A DNA stretch of 64,000 bases from Reinekea blandensis MED297 (GCF_000153185.1 NZ_CH724150.1:487123-551122), one strand, 5' to 3'; shown: positions 8,053 through 18,460, counted from the stretch's first letter. A program made the numbers and translations. The notes: generated by a model from the sequence alone, not told the origin.

Positions 8053-9027
8053 TCATGACAAAAACGGGTACCGCACCCCGGCCCGCTGGAGAACCGTATC
8101 CATGATCCGCAGGGTGGTCAATGTGTCCGCCCATGGGATGATGTTGCTTTGTAATTGCCCCTCCGCCAGGCACTGTTCCACTTCCTGGATCTGATACTCA
8201 AAGCCATTACGCCAGTGTGGCTGTTCAAACACATCCACCGCCCCCTCGTTGGGGTGCAGCTCGGCTCGGGTGGCTGCCCAAAACATAGACGGTACCCGAA
8301 TCACACCCGTCGTCCCGTGAATGCTGAACGCGTTGTCGTAGGTGGTTGTAAATCCACAAGTGAACTGGCTGACGACATCGCCAAACCCCAGTATGACACT
8401 CGTGCGTTCATCGACTCCCGTTTCTCCGACAAACACATCGCTGATGATTCGATCCGGTTCGGTTTGCATGACAAACTGAGACATTGAGACGTTATAGACA
8501 CCCATGTCCAGCAGCACACCACCGGCCAATTCCGGATTTAACAACCGGTCGTTCGGGTCACGCGGTACCGGGAAACCAAAGCTGGACTGAAGATACTGAA
8601 TGTCACCAATCCGACCGTCTTCAATCCATTGCTTAGTCTGTTGCCAAGCCGGTAAAAACCGAGTCCACAGGGCTTCCATCAGGAAGACATTTTTTTCTTT
8701 TGCCAGATCGGTCAGGCGCTTAGCCTGAGCTTCGGTGACGGTCAATGGTTTTTCACACAACACCGGTTTACCCGCACACAGTACCTGCTCTACTGAGTCG
8801 TGATGAAACCGATGCGGATTGGCGATGTAGACGACATCAATCTCTTCGCAGGCCAGAAACGCTTGCAGGTCGGTAAAATGCAATGGTGCCTTGTACGTGT
8901 TCGCAAACGTTTCTGCCCGTTCGGCATTGCTGCTGTGTACCGCATGCAGTTCTGAATGAGTAGCCGGTAAGGCTTCGGCAAACTGCCGGGCTATGCGTCC
9001 CGGACCGATCAATCCCCAACGCAACAT
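8053..9027 (-). CDS. Gfo/Idh/MocA-family NAD(P)-dependent oxidoreductase
   Basis: A 324-residue cytoplasmic dehydrogenase of the glucose-fructose oxidoreductase/inositol dehydrogenase fold. The N-terminal Rossmann motif GLIGPGRIARQ begins at residue 4; the family signature CEKPL lies near residue 92, whose Lys binds substrate or cofactor. The C-terminal half is the alpha/beta substrate domain. I chose the ATG at 9027 because AAGGAG lies 9 bases before it and it starts directly at the Rossmann strand; an upstream ATG at 9066 would add 13 basic residues. The substrate is probably a sugar or polyol, since the divergent neighbour is an arabinan-degrading GH43 enzyme, but the exact substrate cannot be read from the sequence. 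Confidence 0.88.
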   Translation of the reverse strand: MLRWGLIGPGRIARQFAEALPATHSELHAVHSSNAERAETFANTYKAPLHFTDLQAFLACEEIDVVYIANPHRFHHDSVEQVLCAGKPVLCEKPLTVTEAQAKRLTDLAKEKNVFLMEALWTRFLPAWQQTKQWIEDGRIGDIQYLQSSFGFPVPRDPNDRLLNPELAGGVLLDMGVYNVSMSQFVMQTEPDRIISDVFVGETGVDERTSVILGFGDVVSQFTCGFTTTYDNAFSIHGTTGVIRVPSMFWAATRAELHPNEGAVDVFEQPHWRNGFEYQIQEVEQCLAEGQLQSNIIPWADTLTTLRIMDTVLQRAGVRYPFLS

Positions 9028-9251
9028 CGAGGCTCTCCTTATTGTTATGTGACGGTGACGTGGCAAAACGGAATGTCAGATTTCAACACCAACATTATTG
9101 CCACGATCCATGGTTGCGGAAACGCACGCCAGATGACATGGAAAACCCGCCTGTAATCATGTAGCCACCGGCTATGTCGTGTTCTGGAAATTTACACCGT
9201 TCATTCGGCGCTTCAAACTTTTGCAGCATCTCAACTGATTGGAATGAGCCT

Positions 9252-10331
9252 ATGCGACACTCCCTTATGCTTATCACCTCGTTAGCGATACTGTCCTCGT
9301 GCGCCGTATTCGACACGTCCAGCACCATGGAATCTACAGCAACGACGACCAACGCTACCACCGAGGAAAGCGATTCAGCCGACGCGGTAACCATTGGCCA
9401 ATGGCCGGTAAGTGGCGAGCTGTTTACTCATGACCCGGCCATCACCGTCGAAGACGGAACCTGGTACAGCTTTTATACGGCCGATGGTATCGGGCTGAAC
9501 GTGTCCGAAGATGGACTGAGCTGGCAAAAGACCTATCGGCCGGCACTGCCCTGGAACTTGATTCGAACCATGCGAGACGATTGGTGGACGCAGTACGTAC
9601 CGGACTATTCCGGTACCAGTGTCTGGGCACCGGATGTGTTTCAATACGACGGCCGAACCTATCTGTACTATGCCGTCTCCACCTTTGGACGGAACCACTC
9701 GGTCATTGGACTGGCCTCGACCGACTCGCTTGCCGACAATAATTGGGTGGATGAAGGTGCGGTACTCGCCAGCACAGCCGACGACGATTTCAACGCCATT
9801 GACCCAAACCTGTTTGAAGACCCCGAAACCGGTCGACTGTGGTTGGCTTACGGCTCTTACTGGAGTGGCTTAAAACTGCGGGAAGTTGACCCTGAGACCA
9901 TGAAGCCATTTGCCGACTCGGAACCGGTATCGCTGGCCTCTCGCCCTGGCGTACGTCACAACCCCATCGAAGCGCCGGCGCTGGCCTATCACGATGGGTT
10001 CTATTATCTGTTCGCGTCCATCGACCGCTGCTGTGCAGACTCCAACAGCACCTATAAAGTGATTGTCGGGCGTTCAACCCAGGTGACCGGCCCATACGAG
10101 GATGATCTTGGCATCCGCATGTTGGATGGCGGTGGCAACCTTGTGTGGACCGACCGGTCTGAAGGTCGTGTACAGGGCTTCGGCGGCGGTCAGGATGTGT
10201 TTCAGCTCGATAATGGTGACTGGGCTATGGCCTGGCACATCTATAACCGGGATCGCAACGGTTATCCCGAACTGGCCATCGCCCGCCTGCGGTTTATGGA
10301 TGGCTGGCCGGTGATTTCCGCGCAACACTAA
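9252..10331 (+). CDS. GH43 arabinan endo-1,5-alpha-L-arabinosidase, lipoprotein
   Basis: A 359-residue glycoside hydrolase family 43 enzyme, five-bladed beta propeller, that cuts alpha-1,5-arabinan. The N-terminus is a lipoprotein signal with lipobox LSSC (Cys17), so the enzyme is membrane anchored, followed by a Thr/Ser/Glu-rich linker. The three catalytic carboxylates are present: general base Asp61 (HDPAI), pKa-tuning Asp184 (NAIDPNLFED), general acid Glu240 (NPIEAPAL). WAPDV and YGSYWSG are typical of the arabinanase branch. The ATG at 9252 is chosen because it begins the lipoprotein signal; an open frame extends 78 bases further upstream. Divergent from the oxidoreductase gene at 9027. 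Arabinanase rather than xylosidase is the best fit, not proven. Confidence 0.9.
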   Translation: MRHSLMLITSLAILSSCAVFDTSSTMESTATTTNATTEESDSADAVTIGQWPVSGELFTHDPAITVEDGTWYSFYTADGIGLNVSEDGLSWQKTYRPALPWNLIRTMRDDWWTQYVPDYSGTSVWAPDVFQYDGRTYLYYAVSTFGRNHSVIGLASTDSLADNNWVDEGAVLASTADDDFNAIDPNLFEDPETGRLWLAYGSYWSGLKLREVDPETMKPFADSEPVSLASRPGVRHNPIEAPALAYHDGFYYLFASIDRCCADSNSTYKVIVGRSTQVTGPYEDDLGIRMLDGGGNLVWTDRSEGRVQGFGGGQDVFQLDNGDWAMAWHIYNRDRNGYPELAIARLRFMDGWPVISAQH

Positions 10332-10340
10332 TCTTTAGAC

Positions 10341-10376
10341 GGCCGACACCCTACCGATGAACGGTGCGTGTTGGCC
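10341..10376 (+). terminator. Weak hairpin after the GH43 gene
   Basis: Arms GGCCGACAC (10341-10349) and GTGTTGGCC (10368-10376) pair with one G-U. There is no T run, so it may be a factor-dependent end or only a stabilising 3' hairpin. Confidence 0.35.
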
Positions 10377-10497
10377 GAGTGCCTTTCAAGCCCTTGCACG
10401 AAGCTGACAGTACTCCACCCTTCCACCCCTCCACTCAAACTCCACAAATCTCAAAATAGACCTTCGCGCCGGACAGCGATTTGGTACTCTGAAAATA

Positions 10498-10515
10498 AGG
10501 TTAAACGTTTAACCT
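10498..10515 (+). promoter_or_regulatory. LacI-family operator before the amylase gene
   Basis: A perfect 18-bp palindrome, AGGTTAAACGTTTAACCT, with the central CG that is the hallmark of LacI/GalR operators. It lies 40 bp before the amylase ATG and a LacI-family gene is just beyond the amylase (13577-14614), so that protein is the likely binder. Binding is inference. Confidence 0.75.
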
Positions 10516-10554
10516 AGTTAATTAACAACAATAATCCATTCATGGAGAACTCCT

Positions 10555-13435
10555 ATGCATCTGTCCGCTGTGCGATCACCACTCGCAGTGGCCGTCATGA
10601 TCAGTACCAGCCTTTGGTTGAGTGCCTGTAATGACGAATCCACGAACTCCAACCCTGATCCTGATACAGACACGCCTATCACCTGTAGCGCTCCGGAAGT
10701 CCTGAACGACGACGGTACCGCCTGTGAACTGCCAGACGAGCCCGTCGCCAGCTGTGAAAGCCCGATTGGCGATGAAGCACTTTACCTGTTGGGTGGCCCG
10801 AATGGCTGGCAAGCCAACTATGAATACGAGTTTGCCCACGTTTGCGGTGGCCGATATGAACTCGTGACCAGCATACCCGGATCACAAACCTTTAAGTTCG
10901 GTAGCGAAGGCTGGTCACCTTATGACTGGGGTGCCGCTGCAGGAACCAGCACACCCATACTGAATGAGAGCTTTGCGCTGGCACCGTCCGGTGGCAACAT
11001 CAGCTACACCTTCGATGACACCAATCGCCTGGTTCTCGATTTAAGTGAATCCGTTGATAACCCAACGCTGACCGTAGAAAGCTGTGTACCGGCGCCATTT
11101 GAAGAAGACCTGTTCCTGCGCGGTGGCCTCAATGGCTGGGCGGCAAGTGCTGAGTCCCAGTTCCAGTATGCTTGTGACGCTTACTACCTGAACGTCAGCT
11201 ACACCGGTGCCAGCGAGTTTAAAGTGGCCGATGAAAACTGGGCCGCTGACACCACCTTTGGTGGCGCAACCGGTAACACGACCGTAAGCTTTGACAGCGA
11301 CTTTTCGTTGATGTCTAACACGGTGACAGAAGGCGGCGATGCGCCAAACCTGTCTTTCCAGTTCGAAGGCGATTACACCTTTAAGATCACCTTTGATGAA
11401 AACGGTGAAAACCCGGTTCTGAACGTTGGTGAACAGACGTTTATTGATCGCACGATTCCACCGGTCACCGATGAGCTGGCGCTGAGTGTGCGTTATGACT
11501 CTCGGGATGAGACCTTCAACACCCTTCGGGCTGTCCCCAAGGCGAAAAGTCAGCTTTGCGTTGACAGCCGATGCTGGTCTGACCAGTGCCACACTGGTCA
11601 TTGAAGAGCGCACACTGGTCGGCAACTACGATGAGTTCAGCTATACCGAACTGACCAAGGATCCGATGGCCAAAGTCGTCACGGCTGAAGGCGAGCGCTG
11701 GGAAGCCAGCTACACCTTCCCGGATGTCGCGGTTTACGGTTACTACTTTGAAGTCGTTGCTAACGGTGAAACCTACATCGTGCACAACAATGACTTCAGC
11801 GTGTACTGGACTCCGGAAAAGGGCTCTGGCGGCGAAAGCATGATCGCGTTTCAACCATCGGATACTGATGCCGTACGCCGCTACCGTCACAGCTCTTACG
11901 ACGGTACATTCGCCGTACCGGAGTGGTCGAAAAACGCCATCTACTACTACATCTTCCCAGAGCGGTTCCGCAATGGTGATACCAGCAATGATCCCACCGT
12001 TGGCCAAGACACCATTCTGGGCGAGGCCGTTGAAGTTCACTCCGACTGGAACGATGCTCCTTGGGTACCGGGAACAGGCGATGGCTCTGACGAGTTCTAC
12101 AACAACGACTTCTTCGGCGGTGACCTGCAGGGTATCGTTGAAAAGCTCGATTATCTGGCGGACCTGGGCGTAAACACCCTGTACATCAACCCGATTTTTG
12201 AAGCGGCCAGTAACCACAAGTACGACACCGCTGATTACAAAAACATCGACGATAACTTTGGTGACAACGCTCTGTTTGAAACACTGACCACCGAAGCCAG
12301 TAATCGCGGTATCCGGGTGATTCTGGACACGTCGTTGAACCATACCGGTTCGGACTCCAAATACTTTGACCGTTACGAAAACTTCGCTGAGCTTGGCGCC
12401 TTCGAAGGCGAAACGATTCAGGAAAGCTCACCGTTCTACGACTGGTATACCTTCGACCCGGCAGGCACAACACCCGAAGCCATGTATGAAGGCTGGGTGG
12501 GTGTCGACAGTCTGCCAAACCTGAATGAGTCTGACAGTTGGAAAGCCTATGCCTATGGCGATGCCGACTCTGTAACCAACATGTGGCTCGACAAAGGTGC
12601 CTCCGGCTGGCGCATGGATGTGGCGCCTTGGGTGTCCGATGAGTTCTGGCGCGAATGGCGCGACGTGGTTAAAGCCAACGACGCCGACGCACTGACCGTG
12701 GCCGAAACCTGGTTCGATGCATCCAAACATCTGCTCGGTGACATGTTCGACTCCACCATGAACTACATCTTCCGTAATGCGGTTCAGGATTTTGCAGCGG
12801 GTGAATCAGCTGAAGAGATGTACCAGAACCTGGAACTGATGCGCGAAAACTATCCGCAGGAAGCGTTCTACGCATTGATGAACTTGCTGTCGACACACGA
12901 TGCGGCCCGTGCCCTGCACCACTTCGGGTACACCGGACCAGAAAGCTCCGCAGAAGCGGTTGCCGAAGCCAAAACCCGTCTGAAACTGGCGGTTCTGTTC
13001 CAGATGGCATATCCAGGTGCCCCAGCGATTTTCTATGGTGATGAAGTGGGTGTCACCGGCGGCGAAGATCCATACAACCGCGCTACCTATCCGTGGGCCG
13101 ATGAAGGCGGCAACCCGGATATGGCACTGCTGGATGACTTCAAAGCGCTGATCCAAATGCGTAACGATAACGCTGTGTTGCGCACCGGTAGCATCGACGC
13201 GCCCGTGTATGCTGACGAAAATGTCATTGTACTGGTTCGTGAACTGAACGGGACCCATGCAATTACCGCGTTCAATAACGCCGCAGAAACATCAGAAGTG
13301 ACCTTCACGGTAGATGACCTGGCGAGCCTGAACTTCAACGATGCGTTGAGCTCAGAGGCTCTGGCGGTTCCTGCCAGCGGTGAAATCACACTGACGTTGC
13401 CGGCCATTGGTGGCCAGGTGTTTATTTCACAATAA
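10555..13435 (+). pseudogene. GH13 alpha-amylase-type lipoprotein, interrupted by one frameshift
   Basis: Two overlapping frames make one gene: 10555-11604 holds the N-terminus, 11486-13435 the rest. The N-terminus is a lipoprotein signal (lipobox LSAC, Cys25) followed by two similar modules of about 100 residues, each with a GGxNGW start and a FKxxxExW end, probably starch-binding. The second frame carries the GH13 barrel of the neopullulanase/cyclomaltodextrinase type: nucleophile Asp in GWRMDVAPW (codon 12617), acid Glu in VAETW (12704), and transition-state Asp in STHDAAR (12899). The break lies in the ACCC run near 11520-11525: reading DETFN then TPFGLSP restores a normal family pattern, which fits a 2-base loss. 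Everything else reads cleanly, so a sequencing error or a very recent mutation are both possible. A LacI-type operator precedes it and a strong terminator follows. Confidence 0.88.
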
Positions 13436-13476
13436 CGCCGATTTGATTCAAGCGAATCGACAACACCATTAATAAT

Positions 13477-13502
13477 AAAGAGCGCCTCGGCGCTCTTTTT
13501 TT
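13477..13502 (+). terminator. Terminator of the amylase gene
   Basis: Stem AAAGAGCGC (13477-13485), loop CTCG, stem GCGCTCTTT (13490-13498), then a T run to 13502. It begins about 40 bp after the amylase stop. Confidence 0.93.
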
Positions 13503-13576
13503 ATGAGTCAAAAACAACCGTCATGACGATGGTTAAAGCATGACTTCTCAGTAACATGAAAGTGATGGGTATCGGC

Positions 13577-14614
13577 TCATTCACGCTCAATTGCGCGAGT
13601 CGTATTGCCAACCGTTAACGAAATATCCGGTTTATCGATGGGCCGATGCGTCACCAGCGATTGCACCGCGCTGAACCCGCGCTGTATCACCTGCTGATTC
13701 ACCGTCGTTAACTGGTACGGCATGTACTGCAGAATCTGCAAGCCATCCATACCGGTGAGAGAAAAGTCCTGAGGGATCGAGTAGCCGGCTTCAGTCGCCG
13801 CACGATAGCAACCCAAAGCCAGAATATCAGCCATGCATACCACCGCGGTGGCACCTTTTTTCAGCTTGGATTCAACCGCCGGAAAGGCCTGCTGAGCATC
13901 GGAATAATTTACGCCGCATTCCACCAACTCGAGCGTCACATCGGAACGGTCCTGCGCTTCCAACCATTGTTGAATACCGAGAAAACGATCCTGGTGAACC
14001 GATGACGCATCCAAAGCACCGAACAACAACACCAGGTGACGATGACCCAGATTAATCAGATGCTCAACCGCTAATTGACCCATCACCCGATCATCGACAC
14101 AGAAATTGATTAGGCGTTCATGCGCGGAAAACTGACGGAAAAAATCACCGTTATCGACAACGATGGTTTTAAACCGCCACTTGGCAATCACCTGTTGAAT
14201 CTCGTCTTTCAACCGACCGACGACGATCACACCCTGAGGCTCCGGTCCATTCAACAGCGCTTTCGCTTCGGACTCATGGCCCATACGAATAAAACTGAAC
14301 TGAAGGTGGCTGACGGATGCGCCTTTTTCAATACCGGCCAGTAGATCGTTGAAGAACGGTGAGCCATCCATCAGTTGCATATCGGGGTCATCGGTATGAA
14401 TCGCCGGCATCAGTACCAGTGCAATGTTACTCGAGCCGGTTTTCAGTGCGGCCGCATTAAAGTCTTTGGCATAGCCGAGCTCCCGCGCCACATCCACGAT
14501 GCGTTGCGCCGTTTTGGCGGTGACCTTTTCCGTTCGACCATTCAGCACATTCGAAACAGAAGCAACCGACACGCCGGCTTTTTCGGCGACGTCTCTCAGA
14601 GTGACACGAGCCAT
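13577..14614 (-). CDS. LacI-family transcriptional repressor
   Basis: A 345-residue regulator. The N-terminal helix-turn-helix is unmistakable (VTLRDVAEKAGVSVASVSNVL, residues about 4-24) followed by the hinge region ending near residue 60 and a periplasmic-binding-protein-like sugar sensor (about 60-340). It is convergent with the amylase gene. The 18-bp CG-centred palindrome before that gene is the likely target, so maltodextrin-type control of starch use is a reasonable guess; the ligand cannot be read from the sequence. Confidence 0.93.
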   Translation of the reverse strand: MARVTLRDVAEKAGVSVASVSNVLNGRTEKVTAKTAQRIVDVARELGYAKDFNAAALKTGSSNIALVLMPAIHTDDPDMQLMDGSPFFNDLLAGIEKGASVSHLQFSFIRMGHESEAKALLNGPEPQGVIVVGRLKDEIQQVIAKWRFKTIVVDNGDFFRQFSAHERLINFCVDDRVMGQLAVEHLINLGHRHLVLLFGALDASSVHQDRFLGIQQWLEAQDRSDVTLELVECGVNYSDAQQAFPAVESKLKKGATAVVCMADILALGCYRAATEAGYSIPQDFSLTGMDGLQILQYMPYQLTTVNQQVIQRGFSAVQSLVTHRPIDKPDISLTVGNTTRAIERE

Positions 14615-14720
14615 TCAGTTTAATACTCACATTCAGAACTATCGGAAAGAACGCGGGCCGACCCCGCGGATGAGATGTGCAGTCTATCACAGATACCTGG
14701 CGGGCTATAAACACCCACAG

Positions 14721-15275
14721 TTAACCGGGAGGCAGGGTTAGCGAACCGTGCACATATTTGACTTTAGGTGAGCGAAACCCCATAGCCGCCCAGGCACGAA
14801 GTAAACGGTAAAAGAACGCGACATTATGGGTGTTTGGATTAGGCACATCGTTCGGCAGTGAGACCGAAGCTGGCGCGTCTTTAGTCATTGTCCGCAGCGC
14901 CAATGGTGGCAATGTCTCTGCGGCCCACAAGGCGCCATAGATACTCAGCCAATGGCCTTTGGTGAACTCCAGAAACATCGGTGTGTTGCAGCATGTTGCA
15001 ATCACCCGCCGGGTATCTGAGTCTGCCGTCAGGCGATGCTCTTTCAAATTCGCCTCTCCCAGCTGCCAGGTCACCCGGTCTTTTCGATACAGCTCAAACC
15101 GGGTGGCGTTGTTGTTATCCATAATGGCTGGCGCGTCCGGTAAGGTTTTAAACAAGCGACCGGCTTGCTGACAATCCCGACACAGGCACTCCACACTGAT
15201 GATCGGTTGTTGATAGACGATCAGGGAGACTTGTCCGCACCGACAGCTGAGTTCCGACGTTTGGTCTGATTTCAT
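14721..15275 (-). CDS. GFA/CENP-V-like zinc protein (DUF6151 type)
   Basis: About 184 residues with the cysteine layout of the glutathione-dependent formaldehyde-activating (GFA) fold: CRCG near the N-terminus, CLCRDC about 20 residues later, and a CC pair in VIATCCNTPMFLEF in the middle. GFA-fold proteins bind one or two Zn ions; a true formaldehyde-glutathione role is shown for few of them. A GTG start at 15299 would add eight residues; the ATG at 15275 better fits the family, which begins close to the first CxCG. No operon partner is evident. Confidence 0.75.
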   Translation of the reverse strand: MKSDQTSELSCRCGQVSLIVYQQPIISVECLCRDCQQAGRLFKTLPDAPAIMDNNNATRFELYRKDRVTWQLGEANLKEHRLTADSDTRRVIATCCNTPMFLEFTKGHWLSIYGALWAAETLPPLALRTMTKDAPASVSLPNDVPNPNTHNVAFFYRLLRAWAAMGFRSPKVKYVHGSLTLPPG

Positions 15276-15384
15276 CCGACGCGCCTGTTGATTAATCACT
15301 GCACAGTACAGCGCCTTAAGTATTCATTGCAATACCGTGACTGGGCTTTCGTCATAGCGAACCTGAAAAGCGACAGAGCATGAG

Positions 15385-16509
15385 CTAAGCACACCAAACA
15401 CAAACCTGATCTCGCCCGGCACGCTTTCCCTCATACAAAGCGGTATCAGCGCGGGCAATCATTGCGGCAGCGCTGGTGATCGTATCATCGTACTCGGCGA
15501 CCCCAATCGTGGTCGTTAGAACGGTTGAGGACAACGACTGCTCGTGCGGGATCGCAGCCGCCTTGATCTGCGCCCTAACCTGTTCAGCCAGGGCTTGGGC
15601 AGCGTTGAGATCTGTTTGCGGCAACAACACCAAAAATTCTTCGCCACCAAAACGGTACACCCGGTCGCTGTCTCGTTTCACCGTTCTCAGCAGTAGGCTG
15701 CCAATGGTTTTCAAGCATTCATCGCCTTGCAGATGACCGTAAAAATCGTTGAAGCGTTTAAAATGATCCAAGTCCATAATCAACACCGCGAACGTTGTTT
15801 GACTTTGACGCGCCTGCACGATGCAGGCGTCGATGTCCTGTTCTAGATGTAATCGATTATCCACACCGGTCAGCGGATCGGTATGGGACAGACGCTCAAG
15901 GCGTTCTGTCTTTTCCTGATTGGCCATCCGTTCACGTTCATATGCTCGTTCAAGCACGCTCAACTGCAGTGCAATGAACACGAACATCACGGCCACATTC
16001 GCCATCCAGTCTAAAAGCTGTTCTTCCGGCGCCATACTCCAATACAAATCCGGATGGACATAATAGAGGGCAATCAACGCCAGGTTGATAGCAATCAACA
16101 TCAAATTCAGAATGAATCGTTCCAGACCGGTCGTCAGAAAGTTGATTAACAGAAGCATGGCAATGGAATAGACAATCGCCGGTGACGTCAAACCAGAACT
16201 GGACAACCAAGCCCCGGGAAGTATCACCAACGTCAGCAGATAAATTCCGATGCGGTGCACCCATGGCGTCCAGACCTGACGCAGTGCCAATGCAACCATG
16301 ACGGTGCAAAACACCAAAATAATCAGCCATTTAATGTTGTAGGAAAAAGCGAATCCGAACAGCGAGTTGGTGAGCACCGTGAGCAGAGAAATCGCGGCAA
16401 AAAACGACATGTAATAGATGAATATCCGCTCTTTAACCGGATACCGGCTTAACCAGGCGTGTTTGGCGGTGCTGGGTGTCAGAGGGCTGATAGAATCGGT
16501 ACGGCGCAT
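15385..16509 (-). CDS. Membrane diguanylate cyclase (GGEEF)
   Basis: A 374-residue integral membrane cyclase. Six hydrophobic segments lie between about residues 28 and 185, followed by a short coiled linker (ERAYERERMANQEKTERLERL) and a GGDEF domain (about 205-370). The active-site signature is GGEEF at 288-292, with the inhibitory RxxD motif (RDSD) at 279-282, so it should be an active, feedback-inhibited cyclase making cyclic-di-GMP. DLDHFKRFND is the GTP/metal-binding segment. The sensor part is not a named domain that I can identify. It is the third cyclic-di-GMP gene in the first 17 kb. Confidence 0.92.
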   Translation of the reverse strand: MRRTDSISPLTPSTAKHAWLSRYPVKERIFIYYMSFFAAISLLTVLTNSLFGFAFSYNIKWLIILVFCTVMVALALRQVWTPWVHRIGIYLLTLVILPGAWLSSSGLTSPAIVYSIAMLLLINFLTTGLERFILNLMLIAINLALIALYYVHPDLYWSMAPEEQLLDWMANVAVMFVFIALQLSVLERAYERERMANQEKTERLERLSHTDPLTGVDNRLHLEQDIDACIVQARQSQTTFAVLIMDLDHFKRFNDFYGHLQGDECLKTIGSLLLRTVKRDSDRVYRFGGEEFLVLLPQTDLNAAQALAEQVRAQIKAAAIPHEQSLSSTVLTTTIGVAEYDDTITSAAAMIARADTALYEGKRAGRDQVCVWCA

Positions 16510-16630
16510 GATACTCTCGAAACTCGCAAAAACTCTCGCGTACCACCCGCTTTACAGAATGGCACCGCGAAACAAGCCCGCCATTCTGACCCAAGCTAAT
16601 GTAAAACAAAAGGCTTGAAGCCACTGTGTA

Positions 16631-16663
16631 AAACAAAAAACCAGCCTCAATAGAGGCTGGTTT
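16631..16663 (-). terminator. Terminator of the CstA-family gene
   Basis: An 11-bp stem (16638-16648 with 16653-16663, GGTTT-capped GAGGCTGG arms) and loop AATA. Read on the minus strand the hairpin is followed by TTTTTTGTTTT, so it ends transcription from the 16714-18222 gene. Confidence 0.9.
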
Positions 16664-16713
16664 CAAGGAATCTTCTGTCGGAACTTTAGGCTCCGACAGC
16701 GATCACATCGACA

Positions 16714-18222
16714 TCACACTTCGCTCTGCGTCGGCTGGCAAACCACATCGATGTTTTCAACAGCCACCAGTTCAGGATCAACGGTGTCATCACCAATGCC
16801 TTTATAGCGAGTGATCAACAGAGTGATGATACCGACCGCAGCGATCACACCCAGACCCGTTGACAGTGCCATTGGCAAACCAAAGCCCAGCGTCGATGAG
16901 TTCATGATAAAGGTCACCACCACGGTGGTCATGAACAGTGCCGGTACAGATGTGATCCAGTGCAGTTTATTGTGACGCAGCAGGTACGCGCTGGCGGTCC
17001 ACAACATGAACACGGCGGTGGTCTGGTTGGCAAAGCCGAAGTAACGCCAGATGATGCCGAAGTCGACCTGAGTCAGGATGCCGCCAATCAGGAAGATAGG
17101 CAGCGCCACGATCAGACGGTTACGGATCGGTTTCTGATCGAAGTTAAAGTACTCGGCCAGAATCAGACGGCTGGAACGGAAGGCGGTATCACCCGAGGTA
17201 ATCGGCAGAATGACCACGCCGAGGAACGCCAGGATACCACCGAACACACCGAGCAAACCGAAGGATGAGGTATACACCACATTACCAGGGCCGCCATTGG
17301 CAACGGCTTCCTGCAGACCGTCAATGTTACCGAAAAACGACAGGGCAATGGCACACCAGATCAGCGCGATGACACCTTCACCAATCATGGCACCGTAGAA
17401 CACAAAGCGACCGTTGGCTTCGTTTTCCATGCAGCGAGCCATCAGTGGGGATTGGGTGGCGTGGAAGCCGGAGATGGCACCACAGGCAATGGTGATGAAC
17501 AGTGCCGGCCACAGTGGCAGATCGTTCGGGTTCATGTTGGTGAACATGTCAGACATCGCGAACGAGCCCATCACCTGATGTTCAGACGAAAACGCCACGG
17601 CAGTAATCAAACCGACTGACATGAAAATCAGCAACGCGCCGAAGAACGGATACAGGCGACCGATGATTTTGTCGATGGGGACAATGGTGGCGATGATGTA
17701 ATAGGCAAAGATAAAGATCACCATCATGCCCAGAGTGACGGTCAGACCGGTCTGATCGTTGATCAGGTTGGTCAACATGCCGGCTGGCGCACTGACGAAG
17801 ACCACACCGACCAGAATCAACAACACCAGCGCAAACAGGTTCATGAAGTGGCGAGCGGTATTGCCCAGGTATCGACCGACAATGCTCGGAACCGATGCCC
17901 CACCATTACGGACCGACAGCATGCCGGAGAAGTAGTCATGCGTGGCACCGGCAAAGATACACCCCAGAACAATCCAGAGCATTGCCGCCGGACCGTACAA
18001 GGCGCCCATGATGGGCCCGAATATAGGACCGACCCCGGCGATATTCAGCAATTGAATCAGGTAGACCTTACGCTTTTTCATCGGCAGATAATCGACACCA
18101 TCGCGTTGTGCGTAGGCCGGCGTCTGCCGCTCAGTTTTAATGTCAAAGACGCGTTCGACAAACGCTCCGTAGATGAAATAGCCGCCCAGTAACAGCGCGA
18201 CACTGGTCAGGAACCAAAGCAT
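16714..18222 (-). CDS. CstA-family transporter, probably pyruvate/peptide (BtsT-like)
   Basis: A 502-residue polytopic membrane protein of the carbon-starvation CstA/BtsT family, with about 14 hydrophobic segments. Family signatures include DGVDYLPMKKRKVYLIQ and the following IAGVGPIFGPIMGALYGP, and HDYFSGMLSVRNGG. E. coli BtsT is a pyruvate:H+ symporter about 700 residues long; this shorter form lacks that C-terminal extension, as in many relatives. It is preceded on the same strand by a BtsR-BtsS-like two-component pair, which in E. coli senses pyruvate and switches on btsT, so a pyruvate-scavenging role is likely. Peptide uptake, described for CstA, is the alternative. Confidence 0.88.
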   Translation of the reverse strand: MLWFLTSVALLLGGYFIYGAFVERVFDIKTERQTPAYAQRDGVDYLPMKKRKVYLIQLLNIAGVGPIFGPIMGALYGPAAMLWIVLGCIFAGATHDYFSGMLSVRNGGASVPSIVGRYLGNTARHFMNLFALVLLILVGVVFVSAPAGMLTNLINDQTGLTVTLGMMVIFIFAYYIIATIVPIDKIIGRLYPFFGALLIFMSVGLITAVAFSSEHQVMGSFAMSDMFTNMNPNDLPLWPALFITIACGAISGFHATQSPLMARCMENEANGRFVFYGAMIGEGVIALIWCAIALSFFGNIDGLQEAVANGGPGNVVYTSSFGLLGVFGGILAFLGVVILPITSGDTAFRSSRLILAEYFNFDQKPIRNRLIVALPIFLIGGILTQVDFGIIWRYFGFANQTTAVFMLWTASAYLLRHNKLHWITSVPALFMTTVVVTFIMNSSTLGFGLPMALSTGLGVIAAVGIITLLITRYKGIGDDTVDPELVAVENIDVVCQPTQSEV

Positions 18223-18460
18223 AATTAAGCCCTCGTGGTTTATTGTTGTTTTCAGTTGGTTAAAAAAATGAGTACGAGGGTCAGTTTACGGTTTGCTGAC
18301 GCAAGCGCAGCGAGAGAATGGGTCAGCGGCCAAATAGCGTGGTGAGCGGTCGATATCGGCTTTAAGTGGTTACGTGTGCATGAGTGCTGGCATATACCGT
18401 CGCAACATTCTAAACGGCGACAGGGTCAAACAGGATCAATCAAACTTCGAGGCCATCAGC

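Noticed and set aside
8891..8904. GCAAACGTTTCTGC, a LacI-like word
   Set aside because: It lies inside the oxidoreductase coding region and matches only the AAACGTTT core of the amylase operator.
11486..11604. Programmed frameshifting in the amylase gene
   Set aside because: No slippery heptamer or stimulatory structure is visible, and secreted amylases are not known to use recoding; mutation or sequencing error is simpler.
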